The notes: a model not told the origin generated them from the sequence alone. Positions 42,585 through 52,603 are shown, counted from the first letter of the stretch. The stretch is 64,000 nucleotides of DNA from Methanohalophilus levihalophilus (GCF_017874375.1 NZ_JAGGLK010000002.1:558001-622000), one strand, 5' to 3'. Numbers and translations: made by a program.

Positions 42585-43793
42585 ATGCATTCTACTCACT
42601 GGATTAAAGGAAACAATGGAAAGAGCCTTTCCGGGAAAACAATTGTAATCGGAGTTACCGGAAGCATTGCAGCAGTTCGTATTGTGGAGCTTGCCCGGGA
42701 GTTGATTCGCAACGGTGCAGATGTTTATGCTGTGATGAGTGAGGCTGCAACCCGGATACTTCATCCCGATGCTCTTCACTATGCAACAGGTAATCCCGTA
42801 GTCACGGATATTACCGGTAGAGTTGAACACGTCAGTTTTTGCGGACTTGAGGGCAACGCCGATCTTCTGCTTATTGCACCTGCGACAGCCAATACTATCG
42901 GCAAGATTGCATACGGAATTGATGACACTCCTGTAACCACTTTTGCGACTACTGCAATCGGAAGTAACAGACCTGTGCTAGTAGTTCCTGCAATGCACCA
43001 GTCAATGTATGATCATCCGGCAGTTACTGATAATCTTGATAAGCTGAAAAAGTACAACATCGGCATTGTAGGCCCTCTCATCGAAGAAGGAGTTGCCAAA
43101 ATTGCTTCAAACGATGACATTGTGCTGGCAGTTGAGCGGACTCTTGGAGGAGATACCCTCAAAGGCAAGCGTGTTCTGATCACGTCGGGTGCGACTGCCG
43201 AAACCATAGATCCAATTCGTATTCTTACCAATCGTGCATCCGGGAAAACAGGAATGGAACTTGCAAGAGAAGCGTATCGCAAGGGTGCTGATGTAACTAT
43301 TGTACACCGGGGTTTTCTGGGCGCTGAAGGTATTAATGAGGTTTATGTGGAAAGTGTAGCTGAAATGCTGGATGCCTGTATGGATGAACTCCGGAAAGGG
43401 TATGATGTATTCATAAGTGCCGCTGCAATTTCCGACTATACACTTGAAAGTCCTTCAAGTTCCAAGATCAAATCAGGTGATGAATTAAACCTGAAACTGC
43501 GTTCCACATCAAAAATATTGGCTGCAGTGAAATCCGAGTATCCTGATATGCTGGCTGTAGGGTTTAAGGCCGAAACAGGTGTAACTTCTGAGGAATTGAT
43601 AGCCATTGCATCATTTATGCTGGAGAGCTATGGACTCGATCTTGTTGTTGCAAACGATGTAGCGGAAAAGGGAATGGGTACGGATGACAATTCCATTTTC
43701 CTTGTTGAATCCAATTCTACTTCGTGCTACAGCGGTTCTAAGCGTGAACTTGCAACTACAATAATCGGGAAAATCGCTGATTTGATAAAATAA
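42585..43793 (+). CDS. coaBC: Bifunctional CoaBC (phosphopantothenoylcysteine synthetase/decarboxylase)
   Basis: 402 residues. The N-terminal flavoprotein decarboxylase half has 'IVIGVTGSIAAVRIVELARE', 'PATANTIGKIAYGIDDTPV' and 'PAMHQSMYDHPAVTDNL' (CoaC signature). The C-terminal CoaB half has 'KRVLITSGATAETIDPIRIL', 'TNRASGKTGMELAREAY', 'FISAAAISDYTLESPSSSKI' and 'LVVANDVAEKGMGTDDNSI'. It joins cysteine to phosphopantothenate and decarboxylates the product. The next gene encodes pantoate kinase, and phosphopantothenate synthetase is near, so this is a CoA gene neighbourhood. Confidence 0.95.
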   Translation: MHSTHWIKGNNGKSLSGKTIVIGVTGSIAAVRIVELARELIRNGADVYAVMSEAATRILHPDALHYATGNPVVTDITGRVEHVSFCGLEGNADLLLIAPATANTIGKIAYGIDDTPVTTFATTAIGSNRPVLVVPAMHQSMYDHPAVTDNLDKLKKYNIGIVGPLIEEGVAKIASNDDIVLAVERTLGGDTLKGKRVLITSGATAETIDPIRILTNRASGKTGMELAREAYRKGADVTIVHRGFLGAEGINEVYVESVAEMLDACMDELRKGYDVFISAAAISDYTLESPSSSKIKSGDELNLKLRSTSKILAAVKSEYPDMLAVGFKAETGVTSEELIAIASFMLESYGLDLVVANDVAEKGMGTDDNSIFLVESNSTSCYSGSKRELATTIIGKIADLIK

Positions 43794-43803
43794 AGGCGGT
43801 AGG

Positions 43804-44676
43804 ATGAAATCCAAAGTTACTACTGCAACAGCTTTTGCGCCGGGGCACATAACCGGTTTTTTTGTTATTCATGAAGATGATAATCCATGCTTGAAAGGTA
43901 CTATTGGGTGCGGTCTTGTGCTGGATAAAGGCCTGACATCCACTGTGACTTCATTGCCGGAAGCAGAAGACTCAGAAGTTTTTCTGAATGGCTCGTTAGT
44001 GAATGCTCCGGTAACTTCGCATCTCGTGAAATCTCTTATTGATGCTCCTGTCAGGGTTTCGTCGAATTCGGAAATCCCGATTGGTAGCGGATTTGGTGCA
44101 TCAGCTGCCGGTGCATTAAGCACTGGATATGGCCTAAATGAACTTTTTTCACTGGGTCTTTCCCAGAATGACATTGTGGAGAAAGTACATGTTGCTGAAG
44201 TCCTTGAAGGCGGAGGGCTGGGGGATGTGGAAGCTCAGGCTTATGGTGGTGCAGTGATACGAAAGGCACCCGGACCCCTTACAACAACCGGGAAACTTGA
44301 CCGAATTCCATGCTCTTCTTTTGAAGTTCATTATGTTGTCCTCGGAAATATTTCCACAAAGGCAGTTCTCAGCAATCCTGCAACTGTGAAGTGCATTAAC
44401 AAGGCTGGAAATAAAGCCATGAAAAAACTGATGGACTATCCTGATATCGAGAGATTCATGGAAGCTTCGTATGATTTTTCTTTAGAAATAGACCTTTTAA
44501 GCACCAAAGCCAAAGACGCGATTGAAGCAGTTCAATCTGTTGGTGGACTGGCATCTCAGGCAATGCTTGGAGACTCTGTTTTCGCAATTTCCGATGAGCA
44601 TTGCAGAGATGCAGTTCTTGATTCTCTTTCCGAATTTGGTGCTGTATCCAGTAGCAAAGTTTCCGGAACTCATTGA
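43804..44676 (+). CDS. Pantoate kinase (GHMP family)
   Basis: 290 residues, ATG 43804 ten bases after coaBC. GHMP motif 'IPIGSGFGASAAGALSTGYG' (about residues 95-114), N-terminal 'ATAFAPGHITGFFVIHEDDN' and 'LEGGGLGDVEAQAYGGAVIR' typical of archaeal pantoate kinase rather than mevalonate kinase. With phosphopantothenate synthetase it replaces the bacterial PanC/CoaA route. Probably same operon as coaBC. Confidence 0.92.
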   Translation: MKSKVTTATAFAPGHITGFFVIHEDDNPCLKGTIGCGLVLDKGLTSTVTSLPEAEDSEVFLNGSLVNAPVTSHLVKSLIDAPVRVSSNSEIPIGSGFGASAAGALSTGYGLNELFSLGLSQNDIVEKVHVAEVLEGGGLGDVEAQAYGGAVIRKAPGPLTTTGKLDRIPCSSFEVHYVVLGNISTKAVLSNPATVKCINKAGNKAMKKLMDYPDIERFMEASYDFSLEIDLLSTKAKDAIEAVQSVGGLASQAMLGDSVFAISDEHCRDAVLDSLSEFGAVSSSKVSGTH

Positions 44677-44690
44677 ATCATTCTTACAAA

Positions 44691-44718
44691 GGACTATATT
44701 ACATCATATTCATAGTCC
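44691..44718. repeat. Perfect 7-bp inverted repeat before the SPFH gene
   Basis: GGACTAT (44691-44697) and ATAGTCC (44712-44718) flank 14 AT-rich bases in the gap between pantoate kinase and the SPFH gene. It could be an operator or weak terminator. Confidence 0.35.
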
Positions 44719-44761
44719 GCAGCAGAGCTTTTGAGATTAAATAATTTGTAGAGGTTAAACA

Positions 44762-45730
44762 ATGGTAATTGATGATGAAATCGATATGGATTCAATCAAT
44801 CTGGGTGATGATCGCCCGAAATTTGATATGTCTGAGATAAAGCTGAAAGGGATTCCGCCTGTGGCAGGGCAAATTTTCCGCATTCTTGCAATAGTATTTG
44901 CAGCTTTGATTGTGGTTTCAGTATTATTTGGCTCAATATTTGTATCAATAGGGGCTGGAGAAGTCGGTGTCAAATTCAGCCAGTTTGGTGGTGTGCAGGA
45001 AGACGAACTTGGTGAAGGATTGCATATTGTGCCTCCCTGGGTGACCGTAACCAAGTATTCTGTCCGAAGTGAAGTTTATACAATGAGTGCCCGGACAACT
45101 GAGGGAGAGATTGTGGGTGATGATCAGATTACCGCTCTTACAAGTGAAGGTTTGACTCTTGGTATGGATATCACTGTAAGATACAGGCTTATGGCAGACG
45201 AGGCCAGTTCTATACACCAGCGGTTGGGTACAAACTATGCGGAAAAAATCATAAGGCCGACAATAAAGTCCGAAATCCGTGGAGTTGTTTCCAGCAGGAC
45301 TGCTCTGGAAGTTTATGGGGAGCAGCGTGAAATGGTTGCGACACAGATGAGGGATAGCATGGAGGCTGCCCTTAAGGAAGACGGCATAATTATAGAAGAG
45401 GTTCTTCTAAGAAATGTCAAGTTGCCTGAGAGGGTGGCGGAGGCCATCGAGCAGAAACTTCAGGCAGACCAGGATGCCCAGAGAATGGTTTTCGTGAAGC
45501 AGAAAGAACAGCTTGAAGCCGAGAGGAAAATAATCGAAGCAAATGGTGTTGCAAATTCAACTATCATCCGTGCAACAGGTGAAGCTGAGGCTTTGAGGAT
45601 ACTTAATCAGGAACTCTCCAAGAATCCGGATCTGATAAGTTACAAGTACGTCCAGATGCTTGAAGGAAAAGAAATCCAGACTATGATTGTCCCGACAGAT
45701 CAGGGTCTGATACTTGATACTTCCAAATGA
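44762..45730 (+). CDS. SPFH/prohibitin-domain membrane protein
   Basis: 322 residues. Acidic N-terminus (about 1-38), a single span ('ILAIVFAALIVVSVLFGSIF', about 41-62), then an SPFH domain ('IGAGEVGVKFSQFGGVQEDE', 'LGEGLHIVPPWVTVTKY', 'TLGMDITVRYRLMADE'). A long charged helix follows (about 205-285, 'VKQKEQLEAERKIIEANGVA'). This is the prohibitin-type arrangement; such proteins form ring-like membrane assemblies and often regulate proteases. No NfeD-like or protease gene is adjacent. Confidence 0.88.
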   Translation: MVIDDEIDMDSINLGDDRPKFDMSEIKLKGIPPVAGQIFRILAIVFAALIVVSVLFGSIFVSIGAGEVGVKFSQFGGVQEDELGEGLHIVPPWVTVTKYSVRSEVYTMSARTTEGEIVGDDQITALTSEGLTLGMDITVRYRLMADEASSIHQRLGTNYAEKIIRPTIKSEIRGVVSSRTALEVYGEQREMVATQMRDSMEAALKEDGIIIEEVLLRNVKLPERVAEAIEQKLQADQDAQRMVFVKQKEQLEAERKIIEANGVANSTIIRATGEAEALRILNQELSKNPDLISYKYVQMLEGKEIQTMIVPTDQGLILDTSK

Positions 45731-45750
45731 GGGGATTAACCTCTCATTTT

Positions 45751-46146
45751 TTATTTCTTTTTTCCACAACTGGAACAGCTTCCCTTATGCACACAAATGG
45801 TACCGCCACATTCGGGACAGGTCCATCTTGCTTTTTCGTTCCGCACAAACTTCCTGATTCCATTTTCCTTAATGAATTCAAGATTCTCTATCTCGCTCAT
45901 ATTGTACTTGGTTCGATACCTCTTATCCAGAGCTTTCAGTCTTTTGCAGGGGTAATTGCTGCACTCGAAGCAGTATTTCACTTTGCCTGCCTTAACCAAT
46001 TCGCAGTTCCTGATCTTGCAACTGGCAATGCTGATTGGCTCATCTGCATTAAAAAGCCTGCATCCAGGACAACTGTTCTTCTCTCTCAAATGAGCATAAC
46101 AAATACCGCAATCCATGCCACAGGGCGCAATCAGGGATAATTTCAT
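45751..46146 (-). CDS. DUF3795 cysteine-rich protein with C-terminal zinc ribbon
   Basis: 131 residues. The DUF3795 signature is clear: 'CGMDCGICYAHLREKNSCPG' near the N-terminus, 'CKIRNCELVKAG', 'YCFECSNYPCKRLKALDKRY' and 'KYNMSEIENLEFIKENG'. A C-terminal zinc ribbon follows ('CPECGGTICVHKGSCSSCG'). The many cysteines suggest metal or Fe-S binding. Function unknown; common in methanogens. Convergent with the SPFH gene. Confidence 0.8.
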   Translation of the reverse strand: MKLSLIAPCGMDCGICYAHLREKNSCPGCRLFNADEPISIASCKIRNCELVKAGKVKYCFECSNYPCKRLKALDKRYRTKYNMSEIENLEFIKENGIRKFVRNEKARWTCPECGGTICVHKGSCSSCGKKK

Positions 46147-46298
46147 AATATGTCTTTTTCCTTTTAGTTGTTAAAAGTGTCCTGATAATGTTTATTTGTT
46201 TTAAGAAACATACAAATACATTCAAATCTTTCCTGCAGGTATCCATGTTTTCCAGCATTTTCTGGAGAATCAATTTTGTATTATCGAGGTGCTAATTC

Positions 46299-47057
46299 TT
46301 GACAGAAATCCCGGAAAACCATCCCCGCTACTTTTCCCTCTTGACAAGAGAGCGTATAGTTGAGGGCGTGAATCTTGGAATTACCAGCATGCAGGGACTT
46401 ATAGCCCAGGGAAGGGGGGAGTGCTTTGATTATCTTCTCGGGGAAAAAACCAATGCCTTTGCAGAAAAATCAGAGACGGTAGCTGCTGCAATGCTGATTC
46501 TGGCAGAAAAACCGATTATTTCAGTAAACGGAAATACGGCAGCCCTGATTCCGGAACAGATGATACGCCTTTCCGGAATTGTCGGTGCACCCCTTGAAGT
46601 AAACCTTTTCCACAGAACAGATGAAAGGATAAACCGGATTATCAACCACCTGAAAGACAATGGAGCTACCGAGGTTCTTGGAGAAAAAGGGGATGAGAAG
46701 TTGCCTCTTTCTCATGGCCGTGGAACCGTTGACAGTGATGGTATTTTCAGTGCGGATGTTGTGGTTGTTCCGCTTGAGGATGGGGACAGGTGTGAAACCC
46801 TTGTGAATATGGGCAAGAAAGTGATAACCATCGATCTGAATCCGTTGTCCCGCACTTCCCGTACAGCGACTGTTAGTATTGTGGATAACGTTGTCCGGGC
46901 ACTTGATGGGATTGCGAATGCTGCACTTGAAATGCAGGATTGGGATCGGGAGCAACTGGAAAAGCTGGTTGAATCCTATGACAACAAGGCAACTCTTAAG
47001 AAATCACTGGCTGCAATAAACGAAAATCTCCGGCATATGGCGGATGAGGTGCTTTAA
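46299..47057 (+). CDS. 4-phosphopantoate--beta-alanine ligase (phosphopantothenate synthetase)
   Basis: 252 residues, TTG start. Archaeal PPS (formerly DUF137): 'IPENHPRYFSLLTRERIVEG', 'GITSMQGLIAQGRGECFDYL', 'KPIISVNGNTAALIPEQMIR', 'VVVPLEDGDRCETLVNMGKK' and 'VITIDLNPLSRTSRTATVSI' match the family in order and length. It condenses 4-phosphopantoate with beta-alanine using ATP, the step after pantoate kinase (43804). Coupled directly to the HD gene, whose GTG follows the stop. Confidence 0.93.
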   Translation: MTEIPENHPRYFSLLTRERIVEGVNLGITSMQGLIAQGRGECFDYLLGEKTNAFAEKSETVAAAMLILAEKPIISVNGNTAALIPEQMIRLSGIVGAPLEVNLFHRTDERINRIINHLKDNGATEVLGEKGDEKLPLSHGRGTVDSDGIFSADVVVVPLEDGDRCETLVNMGKKVITIDLNPLSRTSRTATVSIVDNVVRALDGIANAALEMQDWDREQLEKLVESYDNKATLKKSLAAINENLRHMADEVL

Positions 47058-47699
47058 GTGGAAGAATTGATTGAGAAAACCCGCTCATTTGTGGCCGAAG
47101 TGCTGAAGGATGAACCAAGCAGCCACGACATGTCACATGTTGAGCGTGTGGAAGCTCTTTGCCTCAAAATTGCGAACACGGAAGGCGGAAACCCTCGTAT
47201 TGTCCAGCTTGCAGCCCTTTTGCATGACGTTGGTGTTGTAAGGGAGCATCTGGAAGGCGGCGATCATGCAGTTTACAGCGCGGAAATTGCAGGTGACTTC
47301 CTTCATGATACGGGCGTTGATTCAGAAACAATCGAGCACGTGGTTTCATGTATTCGTACTCATCGCTTCAGCAGGGGGCTTACGCCTGAATCCCTCGAAG
47401 GCCGTATCCTGCAGGATGCGGACAGACTGGATGCCCTTGGTGCGGTGGGAATCTTCAGGTCACTGGTTTCAATGGGTGCCTTGAGGGGGCTCAGGCACAC
47501 TATAGGTGCGGTTAAGGAAACTTCCATGAATGCGTACATGGAAGATCCTTTTGATGGTTTTGAGGATTATATGAAAAGGAAACCATTCAAAATAATGGAA
47601 AGGTTGAATACCAATACCTCAAAAGAGATTGCAAAAGAAAGGCTGATTATTATGGAAACATTCCTTGAGCAACTGAGGAAAGAGCGGAGTGTAGAGTGA
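47058..47699 (+). CDS. HD-domain metal-dependent phosphohydrolase
   Basis: 213 residues, GTG start directly after the PPS stop. HD motif residues: His in 'SSHDMSHVERVEALCLKIA', His-Asp in 'LAALLHDVGVVREHLEGGDH', and Asp in 'RILQDADRLDALGAVGIFRS'. Resembles the YedJ/YfbR-like group of HD hydrolases acting on nucleotides or related phosphoesters; the substrate is unknown. The stop overlaps the start region of the deaminase gene (dadD). Confidence 0.82.
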   Translation: MEELIEKTRSFVAEVLKDEPSSHDMSHVERVEALCLKIANTEGGNPRIVQLAALLHDVGVVREHLEGGDHAVYSAEIAGDFLHDTGVDSETIEHVVSCIRTHRFSRGLTPESLEGRILQDADRLDALGAVGIFRSLVSMGALRGLRHTIGAVKETSMNAYMEDPFDGFEDYMKRKPFKIMERLNTNTSKEIAKERLIIMETFLEQLRKERSVE

Positions 47700-47704
47700 T
47701 TTTC

Positions 47705-49006
47705 ATGGCTGATATCCTGATTAAGAATGGTTATGTCCTGACAATGGATCCCTCAAAAGGGGATCTGGGAAATGGTGAAGTTGCGATTGATGGCAACAAA
47801 ATAGTATACGTGGGTGATTCCTACGAAGGTTCTGCGGAGAATGTGATTGACGCTAAAGGTATGGTTGTAATGCCTGGTTTGGTTAACACACATACTCATG
47901 CTGGAATGGCTCTTCTTCGTGGTTATGCTGATGATTTACCTCTGTCTTCATGGCTGGAAGATCACATCTGGCCGGTTGAGGCAAAGTTAACTCCAGAAGA
48001 TCTCTACATTGGCACAAAGCTTGCCTGTTTAGAGATGATCAAAAGCGGAACAACCTGTTTTGCGGATATGTACATCCACATGGATAATGTTGCAAAGGCT
48101 GTTGAGGAATGTGGAATCAGGGCTGCCCTTTCCTACGGTATGATTGATCTTGGAGATAAGGAAAAAGCAGAACATGAACTTAAGGAAGGTAAGCGTTTTG
48201 TATGTGAATTTAATGGTGCTGCAGATGGCAGGATAACTGCCATGTACGGACCGCACGCACCTCATACCTGCTCACGAGATTTTTTGATTCGTGTAAGGGA
48301 ACAGGCACGCAAGGATAATGTGAAGGTCCATATCCATGTGCTTGAAACCGAAGCTGAACTTAACCAGATGAAAACGCAATTCGGAATGTGCTCAGTAAAT
48401 ATGTTGGATGAAGCAGGATTCCTTGATGGAGATGTTCTTGCAGCTCATTGTATCTGGCTTTCCGGAGGCGACATGGATATTCTCAGGGACAGGTGTGTGA
48501 ACGTATCCCATAATCCTGTGAGCAATATGAAACTGGCTTCTGGTATTGCCCCAGTTCCTGAGTTGTTGGATAGGGGTGTCAATGTTTCCCTTGGTACTGA
48601 TGGCTGTGCTTCCAACAATAACCTCGATATGTTTGAAGAAATGAAAATGGCAGCACTCCTGCACAAGGTAAATTCAATGGATCCAACCGTTGTTGATGCA
48701 CGAACAGTTCTGGAAATGGCAACAGTTAATGGCGCACAGGCTCTTGGCATACAGGCAGGAATGTTAAAGGAAGGCAATTTTGCTGATTTGATAATTGTAG
48801 ATATGAATCAACCTCATCTTACCCCCTTATACGATGTTGCCTCACATCTGGTATATTCTGCACGGGGAAGCGATGTGGTAACAACCATTGTGAATGGGCA
48901 GCTACTTATGAAAGATGGTGTAGTTTTACCCATGGATGAAAATGAAGTTTTGAAGAATGCAACTGCCATCTCTAAGAGACTGGTTTGCGAAAATTGCGAT
49001 AACTAA
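47705..49006 (+). CDS. dadD: 5'-deoxyadenosine deaminase / SAH-MTA deaminase DadD
   Basis: About 433 residues from ATG 47705; GTG 47696 is an alternative overlapping the HD gene. Amidohydrolase metal motifs: 'NTHTHAGMALLRGYADDLPL', 'KVHIHVLETEAELNQMKT', 'VLAAHCIWL', 'HNPVSNMKLASGIAPVPEL' and 'SLGTDGCASNNNLDMFEEM'. Methanogen DadD removes ammonia from 5'-deoxyadenosine, S-adenosylhomocysteine and methylthioadenosine. It is followed directly by SAH hydrolase, so this pair handles SAM by-products. Confidence 0.93.
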   Translation: MADILIKNGYVLTMDPSKGDLGNGEVAIDGNKIVYVGDSYEGSAENVIDAKGMVVMPGLVNTHTHAGMALLRGYADDLPLSSWLEDHIWPVEAKLTPEDLYIGTKLACLEMIKSGTTCFADMYIHMDNVAKAVEECGIRAALSYGMIDLGDKEKAEHELKEGKRFVCEFNGAADGRITAMYGPHAPHTCSRDFLIRVREQARKDNVKVHIHVLETEAELNQMKTQFGMCSVNMLDEAGFLDGDVLAAHCIWLSGGDMDILRDRCVNVSHNPVSNMKLASGIAPVPELLDRGVNVSLGTDGCASNNNLDMFEEMKMAALLHKVNSMDPTVVDARTVLEMATVNGAQALGIQAGMLKEGNFADLIIVDMNQPHLTPLYDVASHLVYSARGSDVVTTIVNGQLLMKDGVVLPMDENEVLKNATAISKRLVCENCDN

Positions 49007-49018
49007 GTGAGGAATTTT

Positions 49019-50254
49019 ATGACCGATAAGGAATTAGTTGAATCTGGTGAACTGAAAATAGAATGGGCAAGAAACCATATGCCTGTTCTGGCGATAATCC
49101 GGGAAGAGTTTGAAAAAGAGAAGCCACTTAAGGGTCACCGTGTTGCGATGGCACTTCATGTTGAAGCTAAAACCGCAGTTCTGGTAGAGACTCTTGCTGC
49201 GGGAGGTGCCGAAGTTGCTATTTCCGGGTGCAATCCACTGAGTACCCAGGATGATGTTGCATCTGCCCTGGATAAAAAATCCAATATCCGGTGTTTCGCC
49301 AAGCACAGTTGCTCAAATGAAGAATATTATGAGGCAATTGATTCCGTACTGGATATCACTCCGGACATCACAATTGACGATGGTGCAGATCTCATCTTTA
49401 AACTTCACACAGAACGCACTGATCTTCTCCCGAATATACTTGGTGGCTGTGAAGAAACAACAACCGGTATACACAGGCTCAAAGCAATGGAAAAAGACGG
49501 TGCTCTTAAAATGCCTGTTATTGCGGTAAATGATGCAATGACTAAATTCCTTTTTGATAACCGCTATGGAACGGGGCAGTCTTCATGGGATGGCATTATG
49601 CGTACTACCAACCTTCTTGTGGCCGGTAAGAATGTCGTAATCGGTGGATATGGCTGGTGTGGCAGAGGTGCTGCAATGCGTGCTGCCGGTCTGGGTGCAG
49701 ATGTTATTGTTACTGAAGTCGATCCAATACGTGCCCTCGAGGCAAGGATGGATGGCTTTAAGGTCATGACAATGAAAGAAGCCTCTAAAATCGGGGACAT
49801 CTTTGTTACTACCACCGGAAACACCGACATTCTGAACAGGGATCACTTTGAGGTTATGAAAGACGGGGCAATCCTTGCAAACTCAGGTCATTTTAATGTG
49901 GAAATCAACCTTGAAGATCTGATTTCCATGTCTTCTTCTGTCAGGGATGCAAGACACAATATCAAGGAATACAATGTTAAAGGAAGGCGCATTTACGTGT
50001 TAGCTGACGGAAGGCTTGTTAACCTTGCGGCCGGTGATGGTCACCCTGCTGAAGTAATGGACATGAGTTTTGCAGATCAGGCACAATGCGTGAGATTCAT
50101 TGCAGAAAATGAACTTGCTCCGGGGGTACATCCTGTACCGTTTGATCTGGATAAAAGGGTAGCAGAATTAAAGTTGCAGGCTCTCGGAATAGAAATTGAT
50201 AAACTTTCAACAAAACAGACTGAATACATGTGTGGATGGGATTGCGGAACATGA
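49019..50254 (+). CDS. ahcY: S-adenosylhomocysteine hydrolase
   Basis: About 411 residues from ATG 49019 (GAGGAA upstream); GTG 49007 is weaker. AhcY features: '[20 protein letters not shown]', '[20 protein letters not shown]', '[20 protein letters not shown]', the NAD site '[20 protein letters not shown]', and '[20 protein letters not shown]'. The C-terminus is standard for the archaeal group. It cleaves or forms SAH (adenosine plus homocysteine) with bound NAD. Located one gene after DadD, which acts on the same molecule, so flux may be split between the two routes. A terminator hairpin overlaps the stop. Confidence 0.94.
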   Translation: MTDKELVESGELKIEWARNHMPVLAIIREEFEKEKPLKGHRVAMALHVEAKTAVLVETLAAGGAEVAISGCNPLSTQDDVASALDKKSNIRCFAKHSCSNEEYYEAIDSVLDITPDITIDDGADLIFKLHTERTDLLPNILGGCEETTTGIHRLKAMEKDGALKMPVIAVNDAMTKFLFDNRYGTGQSSWDGIMRTTNLLVAGKNVVIGGYGWCGRGAAMRAAGLGADVIVTEVDPIRALEARMDGFKVMTMKEASKIGDIFVTTTGNTDILNRDHFEVMKDGAILANSGHFNVEINLEDLISMSSSVRDARHNIKEYNVKGRRIYVLADGRLVNLAAGDGHPAEVMDMSFADQAQCVRFIAENELAPGVHPVPFDLDKRVAELKLQALGIEIDKLSTKQTEYMCGWDCGT

Positions 50255-50266
50255 TTCCGCTTTTCC
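50244..50266 (+). terminator. Terminator of the ahcY transcript
   Basis: GCGGAA (50244-50249) and TTCCGC (50255-50260) pair across a five-base loop that contains the TGA stop, followed by TTTTCC and further T-rich sequence. Confidence 0.55.
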
Positions 50267-50479
50267 TTCACTTTGTAAATTGGTCGAAATAACAGTATAT
50301 ATATTTTCGGTAAAGAATCTACTGACTTTATTATCTTTTGCAGATTTCCGGTTCCAATTCTGGATAACTTTTTCAAATCTATGATTAGTCAAACCCGTGT
50401 CATAACAACACTTAAATACGATAATATCTTTGTAGTGCCGCTGCATTGAGGCATCATTGCAGTGGCATAAAATCAGTGT

Positions 50480-50556
50480 GGGCTCGTAGCTTAGTCAGGC
50501 AGAGCGTCTGGCTTTTAACCAGACGGCCTAGGGTTCAAATCCCTACGAGCCCGCCA
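50480..50556 (+). tRNA. tRNA-Lys (anticodon TTT), CCA encoded
   Basis: Acceptor stem GGGCTCG (50480-50486) pairs with CGAGCCC (50546-50552). The D arm is TAGCTTAGTCAGGCAGAGC, and the anticodon stem TCTGG/CCAGA carries loop CTTTTAA with anticodon TTT. The T arm is TAGGG/CCCTA with GTTCAAAT. Discriminator G at 50553, then CCA encoded at 50554-50556. Intron-free. It stands just before rpoH in a 345-base gap with an AT-rich promoter-like TTAAATA region near 50411. Confidence 0.95.
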
Positions 50557-50599
50557 GAATTGTCATGGGTGACCCGGAGATTTCTAAGGAGGAGACGGT

Positions 50600-50836
50600 T
50601 TGAGTACATTCAGCCTGCTTGATCACGAATTAATACCTCATCATGAAATAGCTGATGAGGATGAGTTAAAATCTGTTCTTAAACACTACAGTATTGGAAG
50701 AGAGGACCTGCCAAAGATAAAGGCTGCTGATCCCGTTGTAAAGGAAATCGGTGCGGAGGTTGGTGATGTTGTTAAAATCACCCGCAAGAGTGAGACTGCA
50801 GGCGAAGCCATGTACTACAGGTACGTGATTGATTAA
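50600..50836 (+). CDS. rpoH: RNA polymerase subunit Rpo5 (H)
   Basis: 78 residues, TTG start with AGGAGGAG upstream. Rpo5 signature: 'LLDHELIPHHEIADEDELKS', 'LKHYSIGREDLPKIKAADPV' and 'GDVVKITRKSETAGEAMYYR'. It binds at the downstream DNA jaw. Conserved position before rpoB2. Confidence 0.95.
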   Translation: MSTFSLLDHELIPHHEIADEDELKSVLKHYSIGREDLPKIKAADPVVKEIGAEVGDVVKITRKSETAGEAMYYRYVID

Positions 50837-50962
50837 AGCAGGGAGCTTGCAATTTGTTAAAAACCACTTTTTATTTTGGGTCTTCACGTTTTGATTTTTT
50901 GAATATACTTCATTCAGACTTATCTATATCTTATCAACTTTAAAGAGGGTGCTACCATCGCA

Positions 50963-52603
50963 TTGGATACAAGTGTTCTTTCAGAGGCTTATTTCACCAA
51001 GGATAAAATCGTGCAGCATCATATCGATTCATACAATAAATTCCTTAATCATGGTCTCCGGAAGGTAGTCGATGAGCAGGGGATCATCGAGACCGATATT
51101 GAAGATGTTTATGTAAAATTAGGGAATATCAGGGTTGAAAGACCGGTTGTAAAGGAGGCAGACGGTGCAATTGAAAACCTTTATCCCAATGAGGCAAGGC
51201 TCAGGAACCTCTCTTATTCAGCACCCATTTTCCTTGAAATGAGTGTTGTGAAAGGTGAGGAAGAATCCGAGCCAAGGGAAGCTAAAATCGGGCAACTTCC
51301 TGTCATGATCAAGTCACAGATATGCAATCTTGTTGGCATTGCAGACCGGGAAATGGTGGAGCATGGTGAAGACCCACTTGATCCCGGGGGATATTTCATT
51401 GTTAATGGTACTGAAAGGGTTGTAATGACCCTTGAGGATCTGGCTCCGAACAAGATTCTAACAGAGCTTGGTGAAAGGTACGGCGATCCGATTGAGGTTG
51501 CCAAGGTTTTCTCCCAAAGACGCGGTTACAGGGCCCTTGTAGTTGTTGAAAGGGGCAGGAAGTCCATCTTGGAAGTTTCATTCCCATCTATTTCCGGCCG
51601 TATCAATTTTGTGACACTCATGCGTTCTTTGGGTATTGAGACTGATGAGGACGTTGTTAAGACGGTTTCAACAGACAGTGAAATCATGAAATTCATGTTC
51701 GAGAATCTCGAAGAAGCTGAAGTTGAAACAACCGAGGAAGCAATCGAGAGAATCGGAGGAAGGGTTGCTGCAGGCCAGGCACGTGATTATCAGATTAAGC
51801 GTGCAAACTACGTAATCGACCGCTATCTTCTGCCACATCTCGGGAATGATCCCGAAGACAGGATTGCAAAGGCACACTTCCTTGGAAGGATGGCAGAATC
51901 CTGCTTTGAACTTGCTCTTGGTCGTCGTAACCCTGATGACAAAGACCATTACTCAAACAAACGTCTCAAACTCACTGGTGACTTAATGGAAGACCTTTTC
52001 AGGGTAGCTTTCAACCGTCTTGCACGTGATATAAAATACCAGCTAGAGCGCGCAAATATGCGTAACAGGGACCTGAATGTTGCAACTCTTGTAAGGGCAG
52101 ATGTCCTGACAGACAGACTCCAGCATCCTCTTGCGACCGGAAATTGGGTAGGCGGCCGCAGTGGTGTCTCCCAGCTTCTTGACAGGACTGATTACATTTC
52201 TTCCCTTTCTCACCTGAGAAGGGTGATTTCCCCGCTTTCAAGGGCACAGCCTCACTTCGAAGCTCGTGATTTGCACCCAACACAATGGGGAAGATTGTGT
52301 CCTTCAGAAACTCCTGAAGGGCCAAACTGTGGTCTTGTGAAAAACTTCGCCCAGATGGTTGAACTGTCCACAGGTACTGAAGAAGGTGAACAAATTCGCA
52401 ATATCATATACGGACTTGGTGTTCAGCCGGCGGAATTGCACATTCCTGAACAGGTTATTAAAATGGCTGAGGAAGCAGCAGATTACGAAGAAGAAGGAGA
52501 TGTTGCCGGAGGGGACGATCAAATTGTAAATTACAGTGATTTCCCGGAGGCAAATCTTGATTCTGAAAAAACAATCAATTTGGAGGCGGATTTGAATGAC
52601 TGA
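50963..52603 (+). CDS. rpoB2: RNA polymerase subunit B'' (Rpo2 N-terminal part)
   Basis: 546 residues, TTG start after GAGGGTGC. N-terminal half of the beta-like subunit: '[20 protein letters not shown]', '[20 protein letters not shown]', 'LAPNKIL', '[20 protein letters not shown]' and '[20 protein letters not shown]'. Methanogens split this subunit into B'' and B'. The C-terminus ends in an acidic stretch ('[19 protein letters not shown]'). The last eight bases overlap rpoB1. Confidence 0.96.
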   Translation: MDTSVLSEAYFTKDKIVQHHIDSYNKFLNHGLRKVVDEQGIIETDIEDVYVKLGNIRVERPVVKEADGAIENLYPNEARLRNLSYSAPIFLEMSVVKGEEESEPREAKIGQLPVMIKSQICNLVGIADREMVEHGEDPLDPGGYFIVNGTERVVMTLEDLAPNKILTELGERYGDPIEVAKVFSQRRGYRALVVVERGRKSILEVSFPSISGRINFVTLMRSLGIETDEDVVKTVSTDSEIMKFMFENLEEAEVETTEEAIERIGGRVAAGQARDYQIKRANYVIDRYLLPHLGNDPEDRIAKAHFLGRMAESCFELALGRRNPDDKDHYSNKRLKLTGDLMEDLFRVAFNRLARDIKYQLERANMRNRDLNVATLVRADVLTDRLQHPLATGNWVGGRSGVSQLLDRTDYISSLSHLRRVISPLSRAQPHFEARDLHPTQWGRLCPSETPEGPNCGLVKNFAQMVELSTGTEEGEQIRNIIYGLGVQPAELHIPEQVIKMAEEAADYEEEGDVAGGDDQIVNYSDFPEANLDSEKTINLEADLND

